DNA of 64,000 nt, from contig NZ_CP139965.1 of assembly GCF_034424375.1 (NCBI RefSeq), positions 2,728,001-2,792,000 on the forward strand. Direction: 5' to 3'. Shown one piece after another: positions 1-8,691 of this stretch (its first letter is position 1; each line of letters opens with the position of its first letter). The translations under genes were made by a program, and so were the position numbers. Source of the DNA: Paraburkholderia kururiensis. GTDB taxonomy: Bacteria; Pseudomonadota; Gammaproteobacteria; Burkholderiales; Burkholderiaceae. The notes beneath the pieces are model-generated. The model did no database searches. It saw only the letters and a program-made list of their open reading frames with translations, and was not told where the DNA came from.

Positions 1-24
1 CAGCATCAACACTTCGCGACTCAT
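1..24 (-). CDS. nusA: NusA, first 8 codons only
   Basis: The reverse strand reads MSREVLML from an ATG whose A is also the last base of the rimP TAA stop. This is the usual beginning of transcription factor NusA in Burkholderiaceae, and rimP-nusA is its standard neighbourhood. The rest of the gene lies outside the window. The 1-base overlap implies translational coupling to rimP. Identity rests on eight residues plus position. Confidence 0.8.
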
Positions 25-479
25 TATTTGCGGCTCCTAAAGTCAACTTTGGGCACAAGGCGCGCGCGGTCGATATCCGCGAGCGTGAAATCGAGCATTG
101 CAGCGCCTTCTTTCCCTTCGAATTCCAGACCGATCGTTTCACCGTCGGGAGCATGCAGGATGCCCCGGTACGATTTCCGTCCGTCCAATGGCTTTTTCAG
201 CGTGATCACCACTTCGCTTCCCGCGAAGCGTTCGAAGTCCGCCAGCTTCTTGAGCGGGCGGTCGAGACCGGGCGACGAAACCTCGAGCCGTTCGTAGTCG
301 ATGTTTTCGACCGTCAGGACGTGCTGCAACTGACGCGTGACCTTTTCGCAATCTTCGATCGCAATGCCCTGGGGCTGGTCGATATACACGGTCAGCATGC
401 CGCGCCCGGTGCGTTCGAGATCGACCAGTTCGTAGCCGAGGCCCGAGACCGTGGTTTCTATCAGTTCCGTCAATTGCAC
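24..479 (-). CDS. rimP: Ribosome maturation factor RimP
   Basis: RimP assists maturation of the 30S ribosomal subunit in the cytoplasm. The 151-residue product has the family's N-terminal pattern (GYELVDLERTGRGMLTVYID) followed by the EDCEKVTRQL helix and the YERLEVSSPGLDRPL segment, then the C-terminal Sm-like half. Length matches the usual 150 or so. I place the start at a GTG (479). The frame stays open upstream to an ATG at 620, but those 47 residues lack RimP homology and that ATG lies inside a terminator stem. It overlaps nusA by one base and is the first gene of the rimP-nusA(-infB) operon. A promoter and a terminator-like hairpin precede it. Confidence 0.95.
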   Translation of the reverse strand: MQLTELIETTVSGLGYELVDLERTGRGMLTVYIDQPQGIAIEDCEKVTRQLQHVLTVENIDYERLEVSSPGLDRPLKKLADFERFAGSEVVITLKKPLDGRKSYRGILHAPDGETIGLEFEGKEGAAMLDFTLADIDRARLVPKVDFRSRK

Positions 480-595
480 AATGCCCACTCCAGATGTTCG
501 CGCGACAAGCCTGCGAACATCTCGCGCGGGCTGCGCACCAGGCGGGCGCGCCCGTTCCGTTCCCGCCCGACCCGAGATGCCCAACCGTTTCGACC

Positions 596-620
596 AAAAA
601 AAAATGGGCTGAACGCCCAT
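596..620 (-). terminator. Intrinsic terminator in the rimP leader (possible attenuator)
   Basis: On the reverse strand a 6-bp stem (ATGGGC / GCCCAT) with a 5-base loop is followed by nine T residues. It lies 117 bases before the rimP start but downstream of the sigma70-like promoter at 686-714. It could end the rluB transcript. Any transcript started at that promoter must also cross it, so it can act as an attenuator. Confidence 0.7.
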
Positions 621-685
621 CTTCTTCTAACCGGTGGTCGCACCTGAGCCGCACATCGTGAAACCGCGCGCCCAGCGACTTCGCA

Positions 686-714
686 ATTGTAGCCTTTTTC
701 CGATATGAACGCAA
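686..714 (-). promoter_or_regulatory. Sigma70-like promoter for rimP-nusA
   Basis: On the reverse strand TTGCGT (714-709) and TACAAT (691-686) are separated by exactly 17 bases. This predicts a start near 679, about 200 bases before rimP. No other element this good was seen between rluB and rimP. Confidence 0.6.
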
Positions 715-805
715 ACCGGCAAGGCTTCCCGATGCTTGACCATATGGGGCGACACGCCTTGATTCTCAAGGGTTTTCACTTCGAGTTTCGCGCCGCCCCC
801 GTGCG

Positions 806-2557
806 TCAGTGACCGCGAGAGCGGTTGCGCTGCGGTCCGCGCTGTCCACCGCGCTGCCCGCCCGTACCGTTGCTGCCTGAACGGCGGTTGCCGCCGGCAT
901 TGGCGTTCGGATTGGCTTTCGGGGCGGCTTTGCCCGAGGCGCGCTTGGCCGGAGCCGGCGCCCGGTTGCCGTCGACATCGCGCCCCCCGCGACCGCCTTG
1001 TCCGCCCATGCCGCCGCGACTGCCCGCGTGGCCACCGCGGCCACCGTAACCTTGCCCGGCGTTATTGCCGAAGCCGCCGACACCGCCGCCCATCCCGCCC
1101 GCGCCGCCTCGACGGCCTTGACGCGGCTGGTTGAAGTTGCCGTGCGCGGTCAACACAGGCTCCTTGTGGATGAAGCCCATCGACGTCTCCATCGGGTCCG
1201 GCTGGCGGCGCTCCGGTGCGCCGTTGCGACCACCCTTCTCCTCGACAGGCGCCTTCAGGCCCACCGACGACATCAGGCTGCGCACCTGGTTGTCCTCGAG
1301 TTCCTCCCAACGGCCGCGCTTCAGGCCGCGCGGCAGCGAGATCGGGCCGTGCCGCGTGCGAATGAGCCGGCTCACCATCAGACCGACCGCCTCGAACATG
1401 CGCCGCACCTCGCGGTTACGGCCTTCGGCGAGCGCGACGTGATACCAGTGATTCGTCCCTTCGCCGCCGCCGTCGCGAATACGCAGGAAGTTCGCGGGAC
1501 CATCGTCGAGTTCGACGCCACGCAAGAGTTTCTGACGCGAACCTTCGGTCAGCTCGCCCACCACCCGCACCGCGTACTCACGCTCCACGCTATAACGGGG
1601 ATGCATGAACCGGTTGGCGAGGTCGCCGGAGGTCGTCAGCATCAGCAGACCCTCGGTATTGAAGTCGAGGCGGCCCACTGCGAGCCACTTGGCCGTCTTC
1701 ATGGGCGGCAGCTTGTCGAAGACCGACGCACGGCCTTCGGGGTCGGCATGGCTCACGATCTCGCCCGCGGGCTTGTGGTAGAGCAGCACCCGCGGCGGCT
1801 TGCTTTGCAGCTTGCGCTTGACGGGCTTGCCGTTGATGCGGACCTGGTCGGTCGGCAGGATGCGCTGGCCGATGTGCGCGGGCTCGCCGTTCACCGAAAC
1901 GCGACCGGCGATGATGAGCTCTTCCATCTCGCGGCGCGAGCCCATGCCGGCCTCGGCAAGAACCTTATGGAGCTTGGGTGCGTCGTCGTCCGGGGAGAGC
2001 ACGCGCTTGGGCGCCTGCGGACGGCCGCGGCGCAGCATCGGCGCACGCACGCCCGAACCCGGTGTACTGTTGTCGGCGTCGAAAGCCGGGGACGTCACAT
2101 AGAGGAACAGGTCGTCCTGGGCGGCGCCGTCCCCGCTCGCGCCCGCCGAACCCTGCTGACCTTGCGGAGCGTCACCCTGACCGCGACCCTGGCCTTTCTG
2201 ACGCTTGCCCGCGGATGCGTTGCGACGCCCGCCTTCGGGCTTCGGCCCCTTCTCCTTGCGCGGCGCGCGCACCTGAGCGACGACGACGCCGTCGGGCGGT
2301 GCTTCCGTAACGGCTGCGGGCGCGGACTGTTCGGCCCCACCTTCGGCATTCTTCGCCTTCGCGCCTGCCCGGCGGCGAGCAATCAGACTGCGCGGCCCCC
2401 GGCGCAGGCCACGGCGCGGACGATCCTCGCCCTGCCCGCCCTGGCCTTGCGCGCCATCGGCGCCGGTCGTCACGTTTTGCTCGCCGGCTTGAGCCGGTTG
2501 CGCGGCACGCCCGGACTCGGACGCCCCGGTCGAATCGGTGTCATGGGTATGTGTCAA
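806..2557 (-). CDS. rluB: 23S rRNA pseudouridine synthase RluB, with long low-complexity ends
   Basis: RluB converts a uridine in helix 89-90 of 23S rRNA (U2605 in E. coli) to pseudouridine. Of 583 residues, about the first 195 are Ala/Gly/Arg-rich. An S4 RNA-binding domain follows (KLHKVLAEAGMGSRREMEEL). The catalytic domain carries VGRLDFNTEGLL, whose Asp is the nucleophile, and then NREVRRMFEAVG. The last 110 or so residues form a Gly/Arg/Asn-rich tail with many GG and RGG-like steps. Typical RluB is about 290 residues, so both extensions are large, although such tails are common in Burkholderia. The start used is a TTG with GAGG five bases upstream. It lies 63 bases after scpB, probably in one transcript with it. 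Confidence 0.93.
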   Translation of the reverse strand: MTHTHDTDSTGASESGRAAQPAQAGEQNVTTGADGAQGQGGQGEDRPRRGLRRGPRSLIARRRAGAKAKNAEGGAEQSAPAAVTEAPPDGVVVAQVRAPRKEKGPKPEGGRRNASAGKRQKGQGRGQGDAPQGQQGSAGASGDGAAQDDLFLYVTSPAFDADNSTPGSGVRAPMLRRGRPQAPKRVLSPDDDAPKLHKVLAEAGMGSRREMEELIIAGRVSVNGEPAHIGQRILPTDQVRINGKPVKRKLQSKPPRVLLYHKPAGEIVSHADPEGRASVFDKLPPMKTAKWLAVGRLDFNTEGLLMLTTSGDLANRFMHPRYSVEREYAVRVVGELTEGSRQKLLRGVELDDGPANFLRIRDGGGEGTNHWYHVALAEGRNREVRRMFEAVGLMVSRLIRTRHGPISLPRGLKRGRWEELEDNQVRSLMSSVGLKAPVEEKGGRNGAPERRQPDPMETSMGFIHKEPVLTAHGNFNQPRQGRRGGAGGMGGGVGGFGNNAGQGYGGRGGHAGSRGGMGGQGGRGGRDVDGNRAPAPAKRASGKAAPKANPNANAGGNRRSGSNGTGGQRGGQRGPQRNRSRGH

Positions 2558-2620
2558 AACAACCTCGAAATGTCAGGTCGCGCGCGCCCCTTGCGGGCGC
2601 GGCACAGGTGTTTGTTCGGA

Positions 2621-3640
2621 TCAGGCGTTACGGGACGCGGCTTCGGGGCTGACCGGTGTGTCCCGATCCTGCTCCGCGTCGCGGCCGTCTTGCGGCGCTT
2701 CGTCGGCGTCCTGCTCCGGACGGTGTCCGTAAGCAGTTGCCTCGCCGTGTTCGCCGTTGGCCTCGCGCACGGCGGATTCGCCCCGCGCAGCGTCAACGTT
2801 CTCGTCGTCCGCCGGCCCCTTGCCGGCCAGAGACGGTTCATCGCCGGCAGACTCGCTGCCGGCAATCGATTCTTGTGTTTCGGTACTGCTACCGTTGCCG
2901 GCCTCAGCCGCATGCAACGGCGCTTGAGGCACATCGGCGGACGGAATCTCTTCGGCTTGCGCCAGTTGGCTCGAGGCTCCGGTCGTGACGCTTTCGTGCG
3001 CCGCCTCCGCCATCTCAACGCCGTTACCGCTCTGAACTTCGTTTTCGCCCGCAGCCTCCGCCGCAGCTTCAGCCTCGTCGGCGAAGTCGATGGCACTTTG
3101 ACCCAGCATCTCGACATTGAGCTGTGCGGACGGGTCATCCAGCGGCGGCAGTTCTTCGAGCGACGTCAGGCCCAGGTCGTCGAGAAACTGGCGCGTCGTG
3201 GCGTACAACGCTGGACGGCCCGGCACATCGCGATGTCCAATCACCTCGATCCAGCCGCGATCTTCGAGCTGCTTGACGACCTGCGTATTCACCGTGACGC
3301 CGCGAATCTCTTCGATATCGCCGCGCGTGACCGGCTGCCGGTATGCAATGATCGCCAGCGTTTCAAGCACGGCTCGCGAGTATTTGGGCGGCTTCTCGGG
3401 ATGCAGCCGGTCGAGGTACGGGCGCATTGCCGGCTTGCTCTGAAAGCGCCAGCCCGAAGCGAGGCCGACCAGTTCGACGCCCCGCCCCGACCAGTCATGC
3501 CTGAGATCTTCGAGCAATGTGCGTACCGCGTCGGCGGAAACGCCGTCGGCAAACAGCTTGCGCAAATCACCGATCTTGAGCGGCTCCTGCGCGCAAATCA
3601 AAGCAGTCTCGAGGACGATCTTCGCCTCTTGAGTATTCAT
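2621..3640 (-). CDS. scpB: Segregation and condensation protein ScpB
   Basis: ScpB is the winged-helix (kite) subunit that binds ScpA in the SMC-ScpAB condensin. Residues 1-175 or so match the family: EAKIVLETALICAQEPL, GWRFQSKP, then KYSRAVLETLAIIAYRQPVTR and EIRGVTVNTQVVKQLEDRGWI, the second winged helix. From about residue 180 to 339 the protein is Ala/Glu/Asp/Ser-rich, acidic and probably disordered; many ScpB proteins lack such a tail. The start is an ATG. rluB follows 63 bases downstream, a common ScpB-RluB pairing. scpA is not in the window. Confidence 0.93.
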   Translation of the reverse strand: MNTQEAKIVLETALICAQEPLKIGDLRKLFADGVSADAVRTLLEDLRHDWSGRGVELVGLASGWRFQSKPAMRPYLDRLHPEKPPKYSRAVLETLAIIAYRQPVTRGDIEEIRGVTVNTQVVKQLEDRGWIEVIGHRDVPGRPALYATTRQFLDDLGLTSLEELPPLDDPSAQLNVEMLGQSAIDFADEAEAAAEAAGENEVQSGNGVEMAEAAHESVTTGASSQLAQAEEIPSADVPQAPLHAAEAGNGSSTETQESIAGSESAGDEPSLAGKGPADDENVDAARGESAVREANGEHGEATAYGHRPEQDADEAPQDGRDAEQDRDTPVSPEAASRNA

Positions 3641-4067
3641 GCAGCCAGGTCAGACCTTATGTCAGGTTCAGGAAACCGGATCAGACAGACGAAATGGAAC
3701 TGGAGACGCGCTCGCCCGATTTCTGATCGGTCATATTGATGGGAGCACGCGCCGGGGGGCCGTGAAGCGGGCTTTGTAGCCAGACCCAGCCGGACGGAGC
3801 AGCGAAATTCCTTAGGCAGGACTCGCGTGACTGAGCGCCATCTTACGCAAAAACCTCCGGTGCGTAAAGACGAAATCCCCGGCGCACCGTGAAGGCGTTC
3901 AGCCGCGTTCACAAAGGCGCCAAAGCCGCATCGACATGGGCCGATCGGCCTTATGCGCATGGCATCGGGCGGCGCAAGCAGACCGCCTTGTACGCGCTGA
4001 ACCGGGAGACTGAGGCCGCGTCGATGCTCACACTGCATTCACACGACTATCGGCCGCCACGCCCTCA
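3641..4067. other. Intergenic region, no gene seen
   Basis: About 430 bases between scpB and the aminotransferase gene. Both flanking genes are on the minus strand, so this should hold the scpB promoter and the 3' end of the aminotransferase transcript. Open frames here lack family resemblance and a credible ribosome site. I see no clear terminator or RNA gene. Confidence 0.5.
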
Positions 4068-5330
4068 TCAGCGCAGACCGTGTTGCGCGAGAAACCGCGC
4101 CAGCCGCTCGACGCCGACGTCGAGTCGCGCCAGATCACACGCGTAGCACCACCGCACGAACCCTTCGCCCTCGGGGCCGAACGCACTGCCCGGCGCGAGC
4201 CCAAGATGGGCCTCGCGCACCAGCGCCTTGCACAGCTCGAGACTGTTCTGCCCTCCCGGCACCGGAAAGAACAGGTACATGGCGCCGGCCGGCACTTTCA
4301 CGTCGATGCCGGCGTGCTCGCGAAGCAGGCGAGCCAGGTGATCGCGCGAGGCGCGCAGACTGGCGACGAGTTCGAGCGTAAAGTCCGCGCCCTGCTCGAT
4401 CGCGGCGATACCGGCGCGCTGCACGAATTCGGGCGCGCACGACGTGTTGTACTCCACCAGCTTGCCGAGGTCGTCCATCAGCGCTCGCGGCGCGACGATC
4501 CAGCCGAGGCGCCAGCCCGTCATCAGCCATGCTTTCGAAAACGAGTTGACGCAAATGACACGCTCCTCGCGCCCCGCGAGGTCGAGAAACGAAGGGGCCG
4601 TCAGGGCACCCGGCTCGCCGTAATAGAGGCGCTCGTAGACTTCGTCGGCGACGATCCAGATGCCGTACCTTCGGCAGTGATCGAGCACCGCCTGCTGGTC
4701 TTCCCGACTCATCACCCAACCCGTCGGGTTGTTCGGCGAGTTGATCATGAGCAGCTTCGTGTCCGGCGTGAGAGCGGCCAGCAGCCGGTCGAGATCGAGC
4801 GTCCAGCCGGCCGCGCCGTAGTTCAGCGCCACGGTTTCCACGCGCGCGCCGAGAATCTTCGGAATCTCGACGATGTTCGGCCACAGCGGCGTCACCGTGA
4901 CGACGCGATCGCCGGCGCCGGCGACGAGTTGCGCCGCGAGCATCAGCGCATTGACGCCCGCGCTCGTCACGGCCACGTGGTCCGACGACGTCTCGCCGTG
5001 CAGGCCGCTCACGTAACGCGCAATCGACGCACGCAGCGGCGCGATGCCGAGGTTGTGCGTGTAGAACGTCCCGCCCGCGGCGAGCGACGCGCTCGCCGCG
5101 TCGCGGATGAACGCCGGCGTCACCCGGTCCGACTCGCCGAACCAGAACGGCAACACGTCATCGAGCCCGAAACCGGCGTTCGCCACCTCGCGGATCTGCG
5201 AAGGCCGCAGGTCGCGCACGGCATCGCGGGCACGAGGCGCGCCCGACGCGGGGGAAGGGAAAGGGGTGGACGCATCCAGCGCAGCGGAGCTTCGCAACGA
5301 CGGATCGAGCTCGTTCATCGACGCACTCAT
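4068..5330 (-). CDS. PLP-dependent class I aminotransferase
   Basis: A fold-type I aminotransferase of 420 residues. After a Ser/Pro/Ala-rich N-terminus (about 1-36), the core shows the substrate-side FWFGESD and YTHNLGIAPLR, then NSPNNPTGW, IVADEVYERL (PLP ring Asp) and NSFSKAW, with Lys266 as the Schiff-base lysine. The WRLGWIVAP segment and C-terminal domain are intact. The amino donor cannot be told from sequence; aspartate- or alanine-type substrates are typical. Start is the ATG at 5330 with GAGAA five bases upstream; an in-frame ATG at 5318 is an alternative. The LysR gene upstream is on the same strand, 172 bases away, and may or may not control it. Confidence 0.88.
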   Translation of the reverse strand: MSASMNELDPSLRSSAALDASTPFPSPASGAPRARDAVRDLRPSQIREVANAGFGLDDVLPFWFGESDRVTPAFIRDAASASLAAGGTFYTHNLGIAPLRASIARYVSGLHGETSSDHVAVTSAGVNALMLAAQLVAGAGDRVVTVTPLWPNIVEIPKILGARVETVALNYGAAGWTLDLDRLLAALTPDTKLLMINSPNNPTGWVMSREDQQAVLDHCRRYGIWIVADEVYERLYYGEPGALTAPSFLDLAGREERVICVNSFSKAWLMTGWRLGWIVAPRALMDDLGKLVEYNTSCAPEFVQRAGIAAIEQGADFTLELVASLRASRDHLARLLREHAGIDVKVPAGAMYLFFPVPGGQNSLELCKALVREAHLGLAPGSAFGPEGEGFVRWCYACDLARLDVGVERLARFLAQHGLR

Positions 5331-5502
5331 TCAGGTTCTCATTGGGCAACGCGCCCGTCGGTTTCCGGGAAAGCCGCCAGTGTAACGCGCCTTACGGCCA
5401 GCTCACGTGCACGTCCGCACAGGCGATTCAGGCCCGGTCTCTCGCAGTGAACGTCACGGGACATTCGAACGGCGGACTGTGCCTGCGCTGCATCGCGCGA
5501 TC

Positions 5503-6405
5503 TCACTCCAGGTCTTCGGCGCGCTTCGGCATCTGTCCGATGAGCGCCCAGACCGCCTCCGCGGCCGGAGACAGCGAGCGGTCGCGCCGGCGCACGAGCG
5601 CGACAGTACGCTCCGCGCGCGGTACGAGCGGCCGCGCCACGAGCGACGACCCAGCCGGCAGCGGCAGCGCGAGCCATGGCAGCACGCTCAGGCCGATGCC
5701 CGCCTCGACGAGGCCGTACACCGTCGCCGAATGCCCTAATTCCTGAGCCACCGTGACGTGCACGCCCTGCTCGTTCATCACGGCGTCGATGATGGGGCGG
5801 CTGCCGGAAGCCTGATCGAGCATGACCAGTTGCTCGCCATCGAGATCCTTCCAGGCCACCTCACGGCGCCCCGCCAAGGCGTGGTCGTGACGCATGACCA
5901 CGCAGAACGAATCGGTCATGACCGTCTCGCTCGTCAGGTCCTCGGCCGCAAACGGTCCGATGATCACGCCGAAATCCACCTCGCCCGAGCGCACCTTGCG
6001 CACCACATCGCTCTGCACGTCGTCGCGCAGGCCGAGCGCGACATACGGAAACTGCCGCCCGCATGCCGCGATGACGCGCGGCATCAGCCGGCACGCGACG
6101 GTCGGACTCGCCGCGACGACCACGCGCCCGCGCCGCTGCTCACCGATCTCGCGAACTTCGCGCAACGTATCGTCGAGGTCGGCAAGCAGGCGCGACACGC
6201 TCGCGACGAGATTGGCGCCGACGTCCGTGAGCTGCACGTCGCGCGTGGTGCGATCGATCAGCTTCAGGCCGATTTCCGCCTCCAGTTCACGCACGCAGCG
6301 ACTTACGGCGGACTGGGTGAGCCCGATCTCGTCGCCGGCGCGGCTGAAGCTCTGCCGCCGGGCGACTTCGATGAACACCCGCAACTGCCGCAGCGTCACA
6401 TTCAT
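5503..6405 (-). CDS. LysR-family transcriptional regulator
   Basis: A 300-residue LysR protein. The N-terminal winged helix is clear (LRQLRVFIEVARRQSFSRAG, then LTQSAVSRCVRELE). A linker helix and a two-lobed co-inducer domain of normal length follow, with GVIIGPF and GLVEAGIGLSVLP at the expected places. It probably binds its own promoter region in the 447 bases upstream. The target is unknown, and no divergent partner gene lies directly next to it. The same-strand aminotransferase downstream is a possible target. Confidence 0.9.
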   Translation of the reverse strand: MNVTLRQLRVFIEVARRQSFSRAGDEIGLTQSAVSRCVRELEAEIGLKLIDRTTRDVQLTDVGANLVASVSRLLADLDDTLREVREIGEQRRGRVVVAASPTVACRLMPRVIAACGRQFPYVALGLRDDVQSDVVRKVRSGEVDFGVIIGPFAAEDLTSETVMTDSFCVVMRHDHALAGRREVAWKDLDGEQLVMLDQASGSRPIIDAVMNEQGVHVTVAQELGHSATVYGLVEAGIGLSVLPWLALPLPAGSSLVARPLVPRAERTVALVRRRDRSLSPAAEAVWALIGQMPKRAEDLE

Positions 6406-6852
6406 TGCGCCATCTCATGAGTGGAGTTGATTGATGCGCATTCTACCCTGTCGCCGTGCCGCGCCGGCGGCATGTGGCCGCCGGTCTGTCCTGCATCGAA
6501 AAACAGGCCAACGGTGCACAACTATTCGCGGCAATGCAGCAATAGAGCGCAAACGCACGCTGGACGAGCCTTACTGCACAAGATTGGTGATTGTCCCGAT
6601 TTGCGGGATGTGCATTTTGGATTCTTATACGCCCCTGGCTAGCGCCCGCGTGAGCTTGATGCCGCGCGGCTTACAGGTGAATGCTGCGTACATGGCACGC
6701 TTCATGCAAAGGAATGCGCACAGGGCCGGCAACGCCCGCGACGATGCACCTTTCCGTCGCGGCAAGCCCGGTCCCTCCTGGCACTCCACGGGGTGCGTGA
6801 AGAGTGCGCGGCGCGGGGCAGCGCACCGGAGTTAGCTTCGCTGAGGTGAAAC
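6406..6852. other. Intergenic region between divergent lysR and a transposase-like gene
   Basis: About 450 bases separating the minus-strand LysR gene from the plus-strand transposase-like gene. It should contain both promoters. I see no convincing small gene, RNA or terminator in it. Confidence 0.45.
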
Positions 6853-7254
6853 ATGATGCTGTTCGACGATTTGAGAGATAACGAGTGGGCGCTGGTCGAG
6901 GCGTTGTTCTGTGCGGAGCCCGCACGGAGCGAGCGGCGCGGCAGGCCTCGTGTCGAAGCGCGTGCAGTTGTCAACGCGGTGCTGTGGGTCCTGTCGACGG
7001 GCGAAGGCTGGTCGAAGCTGCCGGGCCGCTATCCGTCGCCGCCGACGTGCCGCCGCCGTTTCGATGAGTGGCAGGCCGACGGTACGCTCGCCGAAATTGT
7101 GAAGCGCCTCAGTTCGAGCGGCCGGCAGATTTCGCTGCGCGGACGCATCGGCGCGACGGCCGCCAAGCCGCCGGCACCGCCGAGCCGCGACCGGCTGCGC
7201 GGCGCCTTCTGGACCAATCCCGAGTCCTGGCGCGCGCCGGTCAAGATGGCCTGA
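6853..7254 (+). CDS. Lone IS5-type N-terminal domain (DUF4096-like), no catalytic domain
   Basis: The 133-residue product begins with the pattern found at the N-terminus of IS5-family transposases: LRDNEWALVEALF, RGRPRVEARAVVNAVLWVLSTGEGW, LPGRYPSPPTCRRRFDEW. That region is a DNA-binding domain of about 85 residues. No DDE catalytic domain follows here or in other frames. Instead there is a basic, Pro-rich C-terminus ending in a normal stop. A good ribosome site (GAGGTGA) precedes two adjacent ATGs. No terminal inverted repeats were seen. Either it is a decayed insertion sequence or a transposase DNA-binding domain kept for another job; the intact start and end favour the second. Confidence 0.75.
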   Translation: MMLFDDLRDNEWALVEALFCAEPARSERRGRPRVEARAVVNAVLWVLSTGEGWSKLPGRYPSPPTCRRRFDEWQADGTLAEIVKRLSSSGRQISLRGRIGATAAKPPAPPSRDRLRGAFWTNPESWRAPVKMA

Positions 7255-7274
7255 GCACAAAGCCCTTTTCTTCG

Positions 7275-7302
7275 ACACCGGGCGCTTTCGTGCGCCCGGT
7301 GT
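7275..7302 (+). terminator. Strong hairpin after the transposase-like gene
   Basis: A perfect 11-bp stem (ACACCGGGCGC / GCGCCCGGTGT) with a 6-base loop, 20 bases after the stop codon. The following sequence is pyrimidine-rich but has no solid T run, so termination is likely but not certain. The other bases up to 7597 show no gene. Confidence 0.5.
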
Positions 7303-7597
7303 GCTTTCGATCCTCCTCCCCCCTTCCTTTATCGCCCCCTGCTTGCCGCAGCCGTGCCTCACGCGTTAGCCGTAGCGCACGGTAGAGTCGGTTCCGAAGC
7401 GGCCTCCCCGCCTCTGCGGTTGCCGTCCTCAAGCATCCGCATCAGCCCGGCCTGGCTGCAACGCCCCTGCGTCCGCATCGTTCTTCAGCGTTCAGCGAAA
7501 CATCTCTTTACTATTATTTACAGCCTGCTTTCGCCTACCAGCATACGGTAGGAACATGCAAACAGGTCCAGCACGACTGGCTTGACAGGAAAGCGCC

Positions 7598-7870
7598 ATG
7601 AAATTGGCACCACGGCTTGCGCGCGGCCTGCTGGTCGCGCTGGTTTCGTGGCTGGCGGTCGCAGTTCATGCGCAACAGCGGCCGCAGGGCTGGAACTGGC
7701 GTCCCGAGCGGCCCGCAACGATTCAGACCTGGCGGGAAGATGGCATGCGCGGCCGCGGCTTCACGCCGCCTGCGCCGCGCGGCGATCTGCGCGGCGACAT
7801 CGCGAGCAATGTTCGCGAACGGCCGGAGCCGCCGATGCCGAATACCCGCCGGGCGTCGCCACGCAAATGA
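7598..7870 (+). CDS. Small secreted protein of unknown function
   Basis: Ninety residues. Residues 1 to about 25 form a signal peptide (basic start, then LLVALVSWLAVAVHAQ with an AHA|Q-type cleavage site). The mature part is about 65 residues, rich in Arg, Pro and Gly, with no recognised domain or cysteine. It is predicted to be periplasmic or secreted. A strong terminator lies about 90 bases downstream. I do not recognise a family. Confidence 0.6.
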   Translation: MKLAPRLARGLLVALVSWLAVAVHAQQRPQGWNWRPERPATIQTWREDGMRGRGFTPPAPRGDLRGDIASNVRERPEPPMPNTRRASPRK

Positions 7871-7960
7871 GGCTGTGGGCAAATGCTGCGGGAACCCCGT
7901 GCCGACCACGCGGTCTACCGAATGCCATCAAGCACAGCGTGGCAGCAGTAATCCGGTAAG

Positions 7961-7988
7961 CCCGTATCTCGCGATACGGGTTTTTTTT
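7961..7988 (+). terminator. Rho-independent terminator
   Basis: A perfect 8-bp stem (CCCGTATC / GATACGGG) with a TCGC loop is followed directly by eight T residues. It ends the transcript of the small secreted protein upstream and points towards the convergent minus-strand gene at 8062. Confidence 0.88.
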
Positions 7989-8061
7989 GTGCCTTGCAGC
8001 CAGTGAAGATGACGGCGCCGTCGGGAGGGGCGGGCTCGACGGCCTATGTCATCGGCACCCG

Positions 8062-8376
8062 TTAATGACGTGCCTCGAGGTCGGCTTCGTGCCACTGGCG
8101 CGCCACGTAGTCGCTCATGCGGCAGGATTCCCATTGCAGGGACCGTTCGTCGCGGGCCAGTCTGGCGAACTCCGCGCGGCCACGATCGGTGAGCACTGCA
8201 ATGTCGACCGGCGCATGAAAACCGGGCGCCGGTGCCACCGTACGCTGCCGCACCGTCTCCATCAACCCCAGGGCGCGAAGATATTCGAACACCTCGGGAC
8301 GCCGGGCCCAGGGGACCTGACGATACTGCGCGCGCCGCAATGCTTCGAGTACCGCTTCGTTGGAATACGTCGTCAT
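8062..8376 (-). CDS. Hypothetical protein, winged-helix-like
   Basis: A 104-residue soluble protein. The middle (PEVFEYLRALGLMETV, then DIAVLTDRGRAEFARLAR) resembles the recognition helix and wing-strand region of small winged-helix proteins, where an LTDxGRxxF segment is typical. A purine-rich ribosome site lies before the ATG. It has no cysteines or membrane segment. DNA binding is only a suggestion; no named family is claimed. Confidence 0.6.
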   Translation of the reverse strand: MTTYSNEAVLEALRRAQYRQVPWARRPEVFEYLRALGLMETVRQRTVAPAPGFHAPVDIAVLTDRGRAEFARLARDERSLQWESCRMSDYVARQWHEADLEARH

Positions 8377-8691
8377 CTCGCTTCTTTCTCAAAGTGCAGC
8401 TATGACACAACCCGATCCGACGTCGCCGTGCCGGCCCGCAGGCGCAACAGACCGCGGCATGGCCGGCGGCACTGGCGCCTGTGCGCGCTTACACGCGCGG
8501 CGGACATTGCGGCCGCTCCGGCATGGTCATCCTGCAGCGAGGCATGGCTGACCTTGCGCGGCGGCCGCGTTTATTCCGGTCCCCGTACGAACGTCGTGCT
8601 ACCGTTCCTTGCGCGCGCGGACGATGCAACCTTGAAGGCGCGATGGCTACACGCACGTTCACCGGAAAATCCATACATTACCGCAAATAAA

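Noticed and set aside
998..3739. A 913-codon plus-strand frame across rluB and scpB
   Set aside because: Antisense to two clear genes, no ribosome site, low-complexity His/Arg-rich product.
6853..7302. A complete insertion sequence around the IS5-like gene
   Set aside because: No flanking inverted repeats, no target duplication and no catalytic domain were found.
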